From positions 1 through 64,000 of the forward strand of contig NZ_BDDQ01000027.1 in assembly GCF_002003465.1 (NCBI RefSeq): a stretch of DNA of 64,000 nucleotides, in the 5' to 3' direction. The notes under the pieces were generated by a model. The model saw nothing but the letters and a program-made list of their open reading frames with translations. It had not been told where the DNA came from and did not search any database. The DNA comes from Caenibacillus caldisaponilyticus. GTDB taxonomy: Bacteria; Bacillota; Bacilli; Bacillales; Sporolactobacillaceae. The translations under genes were made by a program, and so were the position numbers. Below, in pieces: positions 51,600-61,024 of this stretch. How positions within the stretch are numbered: position 1 is the first letter of the stretch; the number at the start of each line of letters is the position of its first letter.

Positions 51600-51986
51600 C
51601 TATATCATCGTCGATACTTTCCTCTCGGGCACATGAACAGGGCCGACGCCGCGCGGGACTTCGACTTTTTCCGTCACTTTCGCATCCAAGGCTTTGGCAA
51701 TGTACTCCGCGGCGATGTTCGGATCGATCCGGGTGCCGCACGTATAAACGTCAATGCTCGCGTACCGATGTTCGGGAAAGCTGTGAATGGTCAAATGGGA
51801 TTCCGAGATGATTACGACACCGCTGACGCCTTGCGGAGCGAACTTGTGAAAAGCCACTTCGCGAACTTCTGCACCGGCTTCAAGCGCCGCTTCGACAAAA
51901 ACCTTTTCGATGTAATCGGCATCGTCCAGTTTTTTGGCATCGCATTCCCAAAGCTCGGAAATGACGTGACGTCCAACCGTATCCAT
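51600..51986 (-). CDS. speD: S-adenosylmethionine decarboxylase proenzyme
   Basis: Makes decarboxylated SAM for spermidine synthesis. It is a class 1b prokaryotic proenzyme of 128 residues that cleaves itself to form a pyruvoyl group. Cleavage is expected between Glu62 and Ser63 in [13 protein letters not shown], and Ser63 becomes the pyruvate. DVYTCG carries the catalytic cysteine (Cys83). The ATG at 51986 follows AAGGGGG. In B. subtilis it lies downstream of gapB and is called speH or speD. Confidence 0.96.
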   Translation of the reverse strand: MDTVGRHVISELWECDAKKLDDADYIEKVFVEAALEAGAEVREVAFHKFAPQGVSGVVIISESHLTIHSFPEHRYASIDVYTCGTRIDPNIAAEYIAKALDAKVTEKVEVPRGVGPVHVPERKVSTMI

Positions 51987-52131
51987 TTGTAAATTCCCCC
52001 TTTTAAATGATTGCCCATGTCGGTTTCGACATGTGGATGGTATTGACACCACGGGGGATAGTTAGTCCTGTGAGGTCCTAACCCTTTAAGTGCCCGTTCC
52101 ACCCATTTGCGTCACTCAGTTGACGAAAATT

Positions 52132-52160
52132 AGTATACTTGTTTTAAAAACACATTGCAA
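52132..52160 (-). promoter_or_regulatory. Promoter of speD
   Basis: TTGCAA (52160-52155), a 17-base spacer and TATACT (52137-52132) on the minus strand, about 145 bases upstream of the start codon. Confidence 0.6.
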
Positions 52161-52746
52161 TATTTTTTTCATCCGCGATCCGTCGGTAAAAATTGCATGT
52201 TTCAACCCGCTGTCATGGGTGAGGAGCCTCGTTCTTCGAGCGGCGGAGGCGCGCTATGCAATATATGGATTGAAGCGTGCCCACCATGCGCTGATGATGG
52301 AAAGACGCCCGCCGAGCCAGCTCGTGGCGCGAAACCGCTTCACGGCGCCGGTGGCCGGCCTGTCCGCCCAAGCGAACGAAATAGCCAAACGGCAACCCTG
52401 AGCCAACGGCGCTTAAGCCCAGCGCCATCATCTCCTTAACGGAATTGGATGACGGCAAACGCAGACGCCGCAATAAAAAATGAGACAGTCCGGAGCTCGT
52501 CAAACGCCGAAGCGGACTGCCGCATGGTTTAATGGACAAGCGGCCAACGCCACTCGTCTGGATTCTATTAAGCTTCCCCATCCTTTCTGCGGACACGTGC
52601 TTATTGCCGGGCCATAAACACCACAGTTCAGTTCTTAATTCCGGATCATAAACACAGTTCTTGATTCCATCCGCCTGCTTCATGGCAACGGCAAGGGTCA
52701 CGCTCGTTCTCGCGCTTACGAATCCCATGCGCAAGCCGGGACCGGA
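52161..52746. other. Gap between gapB and speD
   Basis: About 585 bases. A minus-strand frame runs through most of it, but its text does not look like a conserved protein and no good ribosome site starts it. A near-duplicate of about 18 bases (ACAGTTC..TTCTTAATTCC and ACAGTTCTTGATTCC) lies at 52621-52668. Confidence 0.4.
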
Positions 52747-53781
52747 TCAGCCGACCTTTGCGCTGTTTTGGCGATTCAGTTTGTTGGCAACGAGGGCGGC
52801 GAGGTCGACGACGCGGCAAGAATACCCCCATTCGTTGTCGTACCAAGCCAAAACTTTGACTTTATAATCGCCCATCACCATGGTCGAAAGCCCATCGATG
52901 ACGGCTGAATGCGGATCGGTTTGATAATCAACGGAAACGAGCGGTTCTTCGCTGTAGGCGACGATGCCGCGGTAATCCGTCTCCGCCGCCTCCTTCAACA
53001 CGCTGTTGACGGCTTGTTCGGTCACGGGGGTTTTCAAGTCAACGACGAGGTCGACGAGCGAGACGTTCGGCGTCGGCACTCTCAGCGCGATGCCGTTCAT
53101 TTTTCCTTTGAGATGGGGAAGGACTTTTCCGATTGCTTTGGCGGCGCCGGTCGTCGTCGGAATGATCGATTGGCCGCAAGCTCGGGCGCGGCGCAAATCT
53201 TTATGCGGGTTGTCAATATTGTTTTGATCGTTCGTGTAGGCGTGAACGGTCGTCACCATGCCCGATCCGATTCCGAATGCGTCGTCCAAAATCTTAACCA
53301 CGGGGGCGAGGCAATTCGTGGTGCAGGAGGCGTTGGAAAGGATATGGTGCGCTTCGGGATTGTAGACGTTTTCATTAACGCCCATCACAATGGTGGCGTC
53401 TTCGCCCTTCGCCGGGGCGGTGATGATCACCTTCTTCGCGCCCGCTTCGATATGATAAAAGGCGGTTTCCCGGGTTCTGAATTTCCCCGTCGCCTCAATC
53501 ACGATATCAACGTCAAGATGTTTCCACGGAAGATTGCGCGGATCTCGGTCGTTGACGATCTCCACGACTTGATCATTGGCGGCAAACCGGCGCTCGTCAA
53601 TGACCCGCACCTCCCCGTCAAAGCGGCCGTGGATGCTGTCATATTTAAGCAAATGAACGAGCGTTTCGACCGGGTGGCGGGCATTGATCGCGACGATGTT
53701 CAAGTCGGGATGTGCGATCGCCCGGCGAAACACCATGCGGCCGATCCGCCCGAATCCGTTGATTGCCATGTTGACGGCCAT
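52747..53781 (-). CDS. gapB: Gluconeogenic glyceraldehyde-3-phosphate dehydrogenase
   Basis: Works in the gluconeogenic direction, mostly with NADP. The 344-residue protein has the Rossmann motif INGFGRIGRM, catalytic Cys153 in SNASCTTNC and the C-terminal WYDNEWGYSCRVVDL. After the second strand the residue that normally binds NAD ribose (Asp in GapA) is replaced: the text is VAINARHP, with Ala34. That agrees with NADP use. The ATG at 53781 is 11 bases after GGAGG. Twin CcpN-type boxes lie at its promoter. Confidence 0.96.
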   Translation of the reverse strand: MAVNMAINGFGRIGRMVFRRAIAHPDLNIVAINARHPVETLVHLLKYDSIHGRFDGEVRVIDERRFAANDQVVEIVNDRDPRNLPWKHLDVDIVIEATGKFRTRETAFYHIEAGAKKVIITAPAKGEDATIVMGVNENVYNPEAHHILSNASCTTNCLAPVVKILDDAFGIGSGMVTTVHAYTNDQNNIDNPHKDLRRARACGQSIIPTTTGAAKAIGKVLPHLKGKMNGIALRVPTPNVSLVDLVVDLKTPVTEQAVNSVLKEAAETDYRGIVAYSEEPLVSVDYQTDPHSAVIDGLSTMVMGDYKVKVLAWYDNEWGYSCRVVDLAALVANKLNRQNSAKVG

Positions 53782-53802
53782 TCTGCCATCGACCTCCACT
53801 AA

Positions 53803-53846
53803 TGTGATATACTATTTTCACAATAACCTGAAACAAGTATATCACA
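53803..53846 (-). promoter_or_regulatory. Two CcpN-type operators upstream of gapB
   Basis: TGTGATATACT at 53803-53813 on the plus strand is repeated in inverted orientation at 53846-53836. Both match the CcpN consensus TRTGHYATAYW exactly. They lie 22 bases apart around the probable promoter region and would mediate glycolytic repression of gapB. Confidence 0.75.
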
Positions 53847-53984
53847 TTTGTGATTTTTTGTATACTTGATTCCCGCATGCCGCCGCTTGATAGGACGATG
53901 CCCCTTTCTGACGCACAAACCACCGCGCATGACTGCCAAACATCCCGCATTGATCGAATGTTCTCAATCGCCTTCTGCTACGGG

Positions 53985-54019
53985 ATTTAAAAAATCCAGG
54001 GGACACCATTCCCCTGGAT
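53985..54019 (-). terminator. Terminator overlapping the coaE stop
   Basis: ATCCAGGGG (53994-54002) pairs with CCCCTGGAT (54011-54019), followed by TTTTTTAAATCC on the minus strand. It touches the coaE stop codon and ends the polA-mutM-coaE unit. Confidence 0.88.
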
Positions 54020-54615
54020 CAGATCAACTGCCACTCTTGCAGCAGCCTTTGCAATTGGCGGCGCGTTTCCGCGACCGTCCCGCTGTTGTCAATGACCGCA
54101 TCAGCCCTTTCCTTCTTTTCTTCCAAAGGCATTTGAGCTTGAATGCGGAGTTCCGCCTCGTTTTTCGTGAACTGGTTGCGCGCCATCAAGCGCTCAAGTT
54201 GAAGGCGGTAAGGGACATAAACGACGATGATTTTATCGACCCAGTCGGTCAGCCGGCTTTCGAAAAGCAGCGGGATGTCGAGGACGACCGCCTTTTCGCC
54301 GCGGCGGGCGCATTCCTCCACTTCGCTCAGCATCACTTTGCGCACCGCCGGATGGACGATGGCGTTTAAAGCGAGCCGTTTTTCTTCATCGGCAAAGACG
54401 AGCGCCCCGAGCTTTTTCCGATCGATCGTGCCGTCTTCACGCAGGATGTCGGCGCCAAAGCGAGCGATGATCGGCTCATAGGCTTCCGCGCCCGGTTCGA
54501 CGACCTTTCGGGCAGCCATGTCGGCATCGACGACCGGGATGCCGAACGATTGAAACATGCGGGAAACGGTGCTTTTCCCGCTCGCGATGCCCCCGGTCAA
54601 GCCGATGCGCATCAT
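54019..54615 (-). CDS. coaE: Dephospho-CoA kinase
   Basis: Last step of coenzyme A synthesis: phosphorylates the 3'-hydroxyl of dephospho-CoA. The 198-residue P-loop kinase has [12 protein letters not shown] near residues 5-16, [10 protein letters not shown] (the conserved DAD acid), [10 protein letters not shown] and [10 protein letters not shown]. The ATG at 54615 is eight bases after AAAGGAGG and overlaps the mutM stop by four bases (ATGA), so it is translationally coupled to mutM. Confidence 0.97.
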   Translation of the reverse strand: MMRIGLTGGIASGKSTVSRMFQSFGIPVVDADMAARKVVEPGAEAYEPIIARFGADILREDGTIDRKKLGALVFADEEKRLALNAIVHPAVRKVMLSEVEECARRGEKAVVLDIPLLFESRLTDWVDKIIVVYVPYRLQLERLMARNQFTKNEAELRIQAQMPLEEKKERADAVIDNSGTVAETRRQLQRLLQEWQLI

Positions 54616-55448
54616 GGGGATCGCCTCCTTTGGCATTTCGGGCAGTAGTGGGTGCCGCGCCCGGCGGCTTTCGTTTTTTCGATCATTGCACCGCACGCTT
54701 TGCACGGTTGGCCTTGGCGTCCGTAGACGTAAAGGCGGAGCTGGAACATCCCCATTTCACCGTAGCCGTTTAAATAGCTGCGCACGGAGCTGCCGCCGAG
54801 CGCCACCGCTTCCGCCAACGTGTCCTTAATGCTTTTTTCAAGGCGGCGGATGTCGTCATCGCTTAAATGCTTGGCCTTTTCAAGCGGATGGATGCCCGCG
54901 CGAAACAGCGATTCGTCCACGTAAATGTTGCCGAGGCCGACCACCGTCGTTTGGTCGAGCAACACCGCCTTAATATTTCGCTCGGTTTTCGAAAACACGT
55001 CCTTCAGATAATCGGCGTCAAACCGTTCGTCGAACGGCTCGGGGCCGAGGCCGGCGAGCGGCGGAAGGACCCGTTCTTCGCCTTTATCAAACAAGTGCAT
55101 GGTGCCGAATTTCCGAACGTCTCGATAGCGGAGTTCCGTCCCGTCGGTCAGCGAAAAGATCACATGGGTGTGTTTGTCGATCGGATCGGTTGGCGACTCC
55201 AGCCGGTATTTGCCTTCCATCCGCAAATGCGAGACGAGCACGTGGCGGTCAAGGATGAAAAGAAGGAATTTTCCGCGGCGCCCGATGTCTTGGATCGTCT
55301 CGCCGATCAAGCGCATCCTGAACGCTTCGGCGTCGTCCGGCCGTTTAATGATCCTGGGCCAACGGACGCGGACGTCGGCGATCGTCTTTCCGGCGACGAG
55401 CGTCCGCAATGTGTGTCGTATCGATTCCACTTCCGGCAGTTCGGGCAT
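54612..55448 (-). CDS. mutM: Formamidopyrimidine-DNA glycosylase
   Basis: Removes 8-oxoguanine and ring-opened purines and nicks the strand. The 278-residue protein begins (M)PELPEVE, where Pro2 is the catalytic amine and Glu3 the acid. Lys in [11 protein letters not shown] and the H2TH region ([20 protein letters not shown]) follow. The C-terminal zinc finger CKACG...HYCPKCQ is intact. Order polA-mutM-coaE is the Bacillus arrangement. Confidence 0.97.
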   Translation of the reverse strand: MPELPEVESIRHTLRTLVAGKTIADVRVRWPRIIKRPDDAEAFRMRLIGETIQDIGRRGKFLLFILDRHVLVSHLRMEGKYRLESPTDPIDKHTHVIFSLTDGTELRYRDVRKFGTMHLFDKGEERVLPPLAGLGPEPFDERFDADYLKDVFSKTERNIKAVLLDQTTVVGLGNIYVDESLFRAGIHPLEKAKHLSDDDIRRLEKSIKDTLAEAVALGGSSVRSYLNGYGEMGMFQLRLYVYGRQGQPCKACGAMIEKTKAAGRGTHYCPKCQRRRSP

Positions 55449-55468
55449 GCGTCGAACCTCCCTTGAAG

Positions 55469-55591
55469 GGGGTCAGACCCCAAAAATAAATATAAAGCAT
55501 TATACAAAAATACAACTTTTGACCTATGTGAAGCGCAAAAAACCGCAATCCGTCAACTTTAGCGCTTTAAAGCGCCGGGGGACTGTCCCCC
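55469..55591. repeat. Palindrome-bounded mini-element between polA and mutM
   Basis: A perfect palindrome GGGGTCAGACCCC (55469-55481) and a second, GGGGGACTGTCCCCC (55577-55591), flank about 95 AT-richer bases that also contain GCGCTTTAAAGCGC (55562-55575). The right palindrome touches the polA stop codon. The layout is like a REP- or MITE-type element. TATAAT on the minus strand inside it might serve mutM. Confidence 0.55.
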
Positions 55592-58227
55592 TATTTGGCG
55601 TCGTACCAAGTGGGACCGTAGGCGATGTCGACGACGAGGGGGACTTTCAGCTCGACGGCGTTTTCCATGACTTCGGGGACGATGCGTTTGAGCCGTTCGA
55701 TCTCGGCCTTCGGCGCTTCAAAGATCAATTCGTCATGGACTTGAAGCAGCATCTTCGCTTTCAATCCTTCCGCCTTTAAGCGCTTGGCCATGTTCACCAT
55801 CGCCAGCTTGATGATGTCCGCGGCGGAACCTTGTATGGGCGTGTTCATCGCCGTCCGTTCCGCAAAGCTGCGCCGGTTGAAATTGCGGCTTGTAATATCG
55901 GGCAGATAGCGGCGTCGGTTAAGGAGCGTCGTGACGTAGCCGTCGCGCTTGGCCTTTTGGACGATGTCGGTCATGTACGCCTTTACGCCAGGGAAGCTTT
56001 CCAAATATCGATTGATAAATTCTCCGGCTTCTTTGCGGGTGATCCCGAGGCTTTGCGACAAGCCGTAATCGCTGATGCCGTATACGATGCCGAAGTTGAC
56101 CGCTTTGGCGTGCCGCCTCATGAGCGGCGTCACTTCATCCGGGCGGACGCCGAACACGTCCGCGGCCGTTTTCGTATGAATGTCCATCCCATCTTTAAAG
56201 GCCTGGATGAGATTGTCGTCTCCGGCGATGTGCGCGAGCACGCGCAGTTCGATTTGCGAATAGTCCGCGGAAAAGATCACGGCATCCGGCTCCGAGGGAA
56301 TAAAGGCATTGCGGATTTTCCGGCCTTCTTCAAGCCGGACCGGAATGTTCTGCAGGTTCGGGTCCGTCGAACTCAGCCGCCCGGTCTGCGTGAGCGCCTG
56401 TCTGAACATGGTGTGAATGCGGCCGGTTTTCGGATGAATGACCTTCAGCAACCCTTCGATGTACGTCGACTTCAACTTGCCGAGCTGTCTGTAGTCCAAA
56501 ATCTTGTCGATGATCTCATGGCTTCCTCTCAACTTTTCCAACACATCGGCCGACGTGGAAAATCCCGTCTTCGTTTTTTTCACCGGAGGCAGATTCAGCT
56601 TGTCAAACAGGATCTCGCCGAGCTGTTTCGGCGAATTGATGTTGAACTCCGTTCCGGCCAGTTCATGAATTTGCCGCTCCAATTCCGCGATCCGTTCATC
56701 CAAATCGACGCCCATTTCCTTGAGGGCCGACGGACTGACGGTGACCCCCGTCACTTCCATATCGGCGAGGACGCCGGAGAGCGGCATCTCCAGTTCGGCG
56801 AACAATTCGTACTGCCGGTTATCCTCAAGCTCCTTTTTTAATATCGGGCGCAAATCGAGCAGCGCCTGGGCTTTGCGGACAAGGTGGTCGGCCAGTTCGT
56901 CCCGGCTCGGAACGCGGCGCTTGGCGCCTTTGCCATAAAAAGCTTCCTCGCCGTAAACGTATTTGATGCCTTTGTGCTTGGCGATGTCGGCGAGCTCGCG
57001 GTTGGATTCCGACGGATCGATCAAATACGACGCCATGTTTACATCAAAATCGACGCCGCCCAGCTCAAGCCCGTGCCAATGCAGCACGACGGCATCGCGC
57101 TTGGCATCGAACACCGTTTTTTTGACGTCGGTACGCGCCAGCCATTTTTTAAAAGCCTCGGAAGCCAGTCCGGCCTCCACCGGAATGAACCAGCGCCCAT
57201 TCGGATTGGCGACGGCAAAGCCGAGGATATCGGCAAAATGGTAATTTTCCTCCGACGTCTCGACGATGAGCGCGGCCTCTTCCGTGAAAACGTCCGCGGC
57301 GTCATCCGGATTTTCGAGAATCGCAAAACCGATGTCGGTTCCCTTCGCTTCTTCCGCAATCGTTTCTTCGGCGCCGATTCGATCAAGGAGCGAGTGGAAT
57401 TCCAATTCTTTAAACAGCGAGATGAGCGGTTCGTTAAACGCTTTTTTATAAACGAGATCGTTCAAATCGACATCAATCGGCGCATCTGTGGCGATGGTGG
57501 CGATCCGCTTGCTCATCAGCGCCAGTTCTTTGTTTTCTTCCAGCTTTTCCCTCAGCTTTTTGCCGGTGACGGCATCGAGGTTTTCATAGACGCCTTCGAC
57601 CGTTCCGAATTGCTTGAGCAGCTTGATGGCGGTCTTTTCGCCGACGCCCGGCACGCCTGGGATATTATCCGACGGATCGCCCATCAAGCCTTTGAGATCG
57701 ATGATTTGCTTCGGCGAAAGCTCATATCGTTTATACACTTCGGCGGCGTCGTAATCGACGATGTCCGCGATGCCTTTGCGGGTCAACACGACGTGGATGC
57801 GATCGTCGACAAGTTGCAGCATGTCTTTATCCCCGGTGACGACCTTGGTCAAAAACCCGCTGTCCTGGGCCCGCTTCGCCAGCGTCCCGATGATGTCGTC
57901 GGCTTCGTACAATTCTTTTTCGTAACGCTTGATGCCCATCGCGTCGAGCACTTCACGGATGAAAGGAAGCTGCTCCGACAGCTCCGGAGGCGTCTTTTGC
58001 CGTCCGCCTTTATATTCTTTATACGTCTCGTGGCGAAACGTCGTTTTCCCGGCGTCAAAAGCGACGAGCATGTGGGTCGGCTGTTCTTCCTCGATGATGC
58101 GGAACAGCATGTTCGTAAAGCCGTAAACGGCATTCGTGTAGACGCCCTTTTCGGTGTTCAAGAGCGGGAGGGCGAAAAACGCGCGGTAGGCGATGTTGTT
58201 GCCGTCGATCAGCACGAGCTTGTCCAT
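55591..58227 (-). CDS. polA: DNA polymerase I
   Basis: Fills repair gaps and removes Okazaki primers. The 878-residue protein has a 5'-3' exonuclease domain (about 1-290; LVLIDGNNIAYRAF, EADDIIGTLA, VVTGDKDMLQLV, GVPGVGEKTA). A 3'-5' exonuclease-like domain follows (about 300-470) in which the catalytic DxE is replaced (AALIVETSEENY). Polymerase motifs are A (IFSADYSQIELRVLAH), B (RRHAKAVNFGIVYGISDYG) and C (LLQVHDELIFE). Loss of proofreading residues is usual for bacillus Pol I. The ATG at 58227 follows AAGGAG. Confidence 0.97.
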   Translation of the reverse strand: MDKLVLIDGNNIAYRAFFALPLLNTEKGVYTNAVYGFTNMLFRIIEEEQPTHMLVAFDAGKTTFRHETYKEYKGGRQKTPPELSEQLPFIREVLDAMGIKRYEKELYEADDIIGTLAKRAQDSGFLTKVVTGDKDMLQLVDDRIHVVLTRKGIADIVDYDAAEVYKRYELSPKQIIDLKGLMGDPSDNIPGVPGVGEKTAIKLLKQFGTVEGVYENLDAVTGKKLREKLEENKELALMSKRIATIATDAPIDVDLNDLVYKKAFNEPLISLFKELEFHSLLDRIGAEETIAEEAKGTDIGFAILENPDDAADVFTEEAALIVETSEENYHFADILGFAVANPNGRWFIPVEAGLASEAFKKWLARTDVKKTVFDAKRDAVVLHWHGLELGGVDFDVNMASYLIDPSESNRELADIAKHKGIKYVYGEEAFYGKGAKRRVPSRDELADHLVRKAQALLDLRPILKKELEDNRQYELFAELEMPLSGVLADMEVTGVTVSPSALKEMGVDLDERIAELERQIHELAGTEFNINSPKQLGEILFDKLNLPPVKKTKTGFSTSADVLEKLRGSHEIIDKILDYRQLGKLKSTYIEGLLKVIHPKTGRIHTMFRQALTQTGRLSSTDPNLQNIPVRLEEGRKIRNAFIPSEPDAVIFSADYSQIELRVLAHIAGDDNLIQAFKDGMDIHTKTAADVFGVRPDEVTPLMRRHAKAVNFGIVYGISDYGLSQSLGITRKEAGEFINRYLESFPGVKAYMTDIVQKAKRDGYVTTLLNRRRYLPDITSRNFNRRSFAERTAMNTPIQGSAADIIKLAMVNMAKRLKAEGLKAKMLLQVHDELIFEAPKAEIERLKRIVPEVMENAVELKVPLVVDIAYGPTWYDAK

Positions 58228-58413
58228 GGAAACAACTCCTTGCATTTCGGATATGGCCACCGTTTATTCTTTTTCTATCATACCGTTTTTGCGATCGAGA
58301 AAAAAGCGGGGCGAATGGATGCAAGCGATGAGATGATGAATCAAGCCTAAAAGCGGAGAGGGAGGCGATGAACGGCAAACCGACGATCGGGCGATCCATG
58401 CGGCCGGAAATCA

Positions 58414-58440
58414 TAAAAAAACCCGGCCGCGCGGGCCGGG
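58414..58440 (-). terminator. Terminator of mdh (end of citZ-icd-mdh)
   Basis: CCCGGCC (58422-58428) pairs with GGCCGGG (58434-58440), followed by TTTTTTTATG on the minus strand. Confidence 0.92.
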
Positions 58441-58452
58441 GAGGTGTAAAGA

Positions 58453-59388
58453 TTAAAGCAATTTCATGACCTTTCTGACGGATTCGGCGGATTTGTCAAG
58501 CGCCGCTTTTTCTTCTTCCGTCAGTTCAAGTTCGATGACTTTTTCCAAACCGTTGCCGCCGAGGATGACGGGAACGCCGAGGTACAGATCATGGTAGCCG
58601 TATTCGCCTTCAAGATAGGCGATCGCCGGCAAAATGCGGCGTTTATCTTTTAAGATCGCTTCGACCATTTCCGTGAGCGAAGCCGCCGGCGCATAGTAAG
58701 CGCTGCCGTTTCCGAGCAGGTTAACGATCTCGCCGCCGCCTTTTCTCGTCCGTTCCACAATCGCGTCGAGCCGATCTTTCGGAATCAATTTTTCAAGCGG
58801 AATGCCGCCTGCATAGGAATAACGGACGAGCGGCACCATGTCGTCGCCGTGGCCGCCGAGCACGAAACCGCTGACATCCTCCACGGAAACATTGAGCTCT
58901 TGGGCGACGAACGTGCGGAAGCGCGCCGTATCGAGCACGCCGGATTGGCCGATGACGCGGTGTTTCGGGAATCCCGATTCCTTGAAAACGGTGTACGTCA
59001 TCGCGTCGACCGGGTTCGTCAAGACGACGATGATGGCGTTCGGCGAATATTTGACGACTTCTTTGGTCACCGACCGCATGATGTTCGCGTTGGTCGAAAC
59101 GAGATCGTCACGGCTCATGCCGGGCTTGCGGGCAATGCCAGCCGTGATGACGACGATATCGGAATCTTTCGTCTCTTTGTAATCGGAAGTACCGACGACA
59201 TTGGCATCAAATCCGAGCACGGGGCTTGATTCAAGCATGTCGAGCGCTTTGCCTTTCGTCGGGTTTTCCATTTGCGGAATGTCGACCAAGACGACGTCGG
59301 CGAGTTCTTTTTGGGCGATGAGAAAAGCGGTGGTCGCTCCCGTAAAACCGGCGCCGATGACCGATACTTTTTTGCGTTTGAGCGTCAT
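58453..59388 (-). CDS. mdh: Malate dehydrogenase
   Basis: Oxidises malate to oxaloacetate with NAD in the TCA cycle. The 311-residue protein is of the LDH-like class. It has the dinucleotide motif [14 protein letters not shown], the NAD-specific Asp at [20 protein letters not shown] and [10 protein letters not shown]. The catalytic His is in [14 protein letters not shown]. The ATG at 59388 follows AAAGGGGGAG. It is the third gene of citZ-icd-mdh. Confidence 0.98.
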   Translation of the reverse strand: MTLKRKKVSVIGAGFTGATTAFLIAQKELADVVLVDIPQMENPTKGKALDMLESSPVLGFDANVVGTSDYKETKDSDIVVITAGIARKPGMSRDDLVSTNANIMRSVTKEVVKYSPNAIIVVLTNPVDAMTYTVFKESGFPKHRVIGQSGVLDTARFRTFVAQELNVSVEDVSGFVLGGHGDDMVPLVRYSYAGGIPLEKLIPKDRLDAIVERTRKGGGEIVNLLGNGSAYYAPAASLTEMVEAILKDKRRILPAIAYLEGEYGYHDLYLGVPVILGGNGLEKVIELELTEEEKAALDKSAESVRKVMKLL

Positions 59389-59648
59389 AATGGCTCCCCC
59401 TTTGCGAGTGTGTTGGACGTCCCGCGGCCGGGTGATATCCCGGTCGTGTTTTCTTATGGTAACCGGCCCGCGGGGGCCGTGGGACATCTTGGTTGATCGA
59501 ATTTTAAACCATTCCCAAGCCGTTTCCCTTTTGTCAACATATCGAGAGGGATGTGCGGCTTCCCGATCCCCGCGTCGGGCCCGGCCCGATCGCCGCACCG
59601 GATCGCCATCCAGCGGCGCGCCGGGCCGGCCTTTGCGGGTGCGGAAGA

Positions 59649-60917
59649 TTACATGTTTTGGATTAAAGCATCGGCGAACTCGGAACATTTGACTTCTTTT
59701 GCGCCTTCCATCAGGCGGGCGAAGTCATAGGTCACCACTTTGCTTTCAATCGTTTTTTCCATCGCTTTGATGATCAATTCGCCGGCTTCACGCCAATTCA
59801 AGTGTTCGAGCATGAGCACGCCGGAAAGAATGACCGACGACGGATTGACTTTGTCCAGGCCGGCGTATTTCGGGGCCGTGCCGTGGGTCGCTTCGAAGAC
59901 CGCGTGTCCCGTTTCGTAATTGATATTCGCGCCCGGCGCGATGCCGATGCCGCCGACTTGGGCCGCCAGCGCATCGGAGATATAGTCGCCGTTCAAGTTC
60001 ATCGTCGCGACGACATCGAAATCTTCCGGACGAGTTAAGATTTGTTGCAGGAAAATATCGGCGATGCGGTCTTTGATGATGATCTTGCCGGCTTGGATCG
60101 CTTCTTCCTGAGCTTTGTCGGCCGCTTCACGCCCTTCGCTTTCGGCGATGCGGTCGTATTGGGCCCAGGTGAACACTTTGTCGCCGAATTCTTCTTCCGC
60201 GACTTCGTAACCCCAGTTTTTAAAGGCACCCTCGGTGAATTTCATGATGTTGCCCTTATGGACGAGGGTGACGCTTTTTCTTCCCTCTTTAATCGCGTAG
60301 TTGATGGCGGCGCGCACGAGGCGTTTCGTGCCTTCTTCGGAAATCGGTTTAATGCCGATGCCGGACGTTTCCGGGAAACGGATTTTTTTGACGCCCATTT
60401 CGTTTTGCAAGAAGTCAATGAGCTTTTTCACTTCTTCGGTGCCTTTCGCGTATTCGATGCCGGCGTAGATGTCTTCCGTGTTCTCGCGGAAAATGACCAT
60501 ATCGGTTTTTTCCGGATGCTTCACCGGAGACGGCACGCCTTTGAAATAGCGGACCGGGCGCAAGCACGTAAACAAATCGAGCTCTTGGCGCAATGCCACG
60601 TTCAGCGACCGGATGCCGCCGCCAACCGGCGTCGTCAGCGGGCCTTTAATCGCGATGATGTACTCGCGGATCGTCTCCAGCGTTTCCGCCGGCAGCCACT
60701 CGCCCGTTTGTTTATATGCCTTTTCGCCGGCGAGCACTTCTTTCCAAACGATCTTCCGCTTGCCGTTGTACGCTTTTTCAACGGCGGCGTCCAACACGCG
60801 GGATGCGGCCGCCCAAATGTCGGGGCCGGTGCCGTCGCCTTCGATAAAGGGAATGATCGGGTGATCCGGAACGTTCAGTTTTCCGTTTTCTACCGTAATG
60901 CGTTCTCCGTTTGCCAC
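59649..60917 (-). CDS. icd: NADP-dependent isocitrate dehydrogenase
   Basis: Decarboxylates isocitrate to 2-oxoglutarate. The 422-residue protein has [13 protein letters not shown], the substrate-binding [14 protein letters not shown] and the metal-binding Asp in [17 protein letters not shown]. The coenzyme segment HGTAPKYAG has Lys-Tyr, the pair that selects NADP in this family. The start is GTG 60917, nine bases after TAGGAGG. It lies between citZ and mdh, and the hairpin upstream may tune its level. Confidence 0.98.
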   Translation of the reverse strand: MANGERITVENGKLNVPDHPIIPFIEGDGTGPDIWAAASRVLDAAVEKAYNGKRKIVWKEVLAGEKAYKQTGEWLPAETLETIREYIIAIKGPLTTPVGGGIRSLNVALRQELDLFTCLRPVRYFKGVPSPVKHPEKTDMVIFRENTEDIYAGIEYAKGTEEVKKLIDFLQNEMGVKKIRFPETSGIGIKPISEEGTKRLVRAAINYAIKEGRKSVTLVHKGNIMKFTEGAFKNWGYEVAEEEFGDKVFTWAQYDRIAESEGREAADKAQEEAIQAGKIIIKDRIADIFLQQILTRPEDFDVVATMNLNGDYISDALAAQVGGIGIAPGANINYETGHAVFEATHGTAPKYAGLDKVNPSSVILSGVLMLEHLNWREAGELIIKAMEKTIESKVVTYDFARLMEGAKEVKCSEFADALIQNM

Positions 60918-60968
60918 GTCGTAAAACCTCCTAAGATGTATGGATTCTCGAAAATGGGATGCCGCGCG

Positions 60969-60993
60969 AAAAGGAGGGGGGATTTCCCCCTCC
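60969..60993 (-). terminator. Hairpin between citZ and icd
   Basis: GGAGGGGG and CCCCCTCC pair around a short loop, followed by TTTTCGCG on the minus strand. The T-run is short, so it may only partly terminate citZ transcripts. Confidence 0.5.
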
Positions 60994-61024
60994 GCAATCA
61001 GCCGGCTGTCCGGAACTCCCGCGT

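Noticed and set aside
52213-52734. Minus-strand frame of 173 codons between gapB and speD
   Set aside because: Low-complexity Arg/Ser/Leu-rich text, no ribosome site, no recognisable domain.
56884-58350. Plus-strand frame of 488 codons opposite polA
   Set aside because: Shadow of polA, produced by codon bias in GC-rich sequence.
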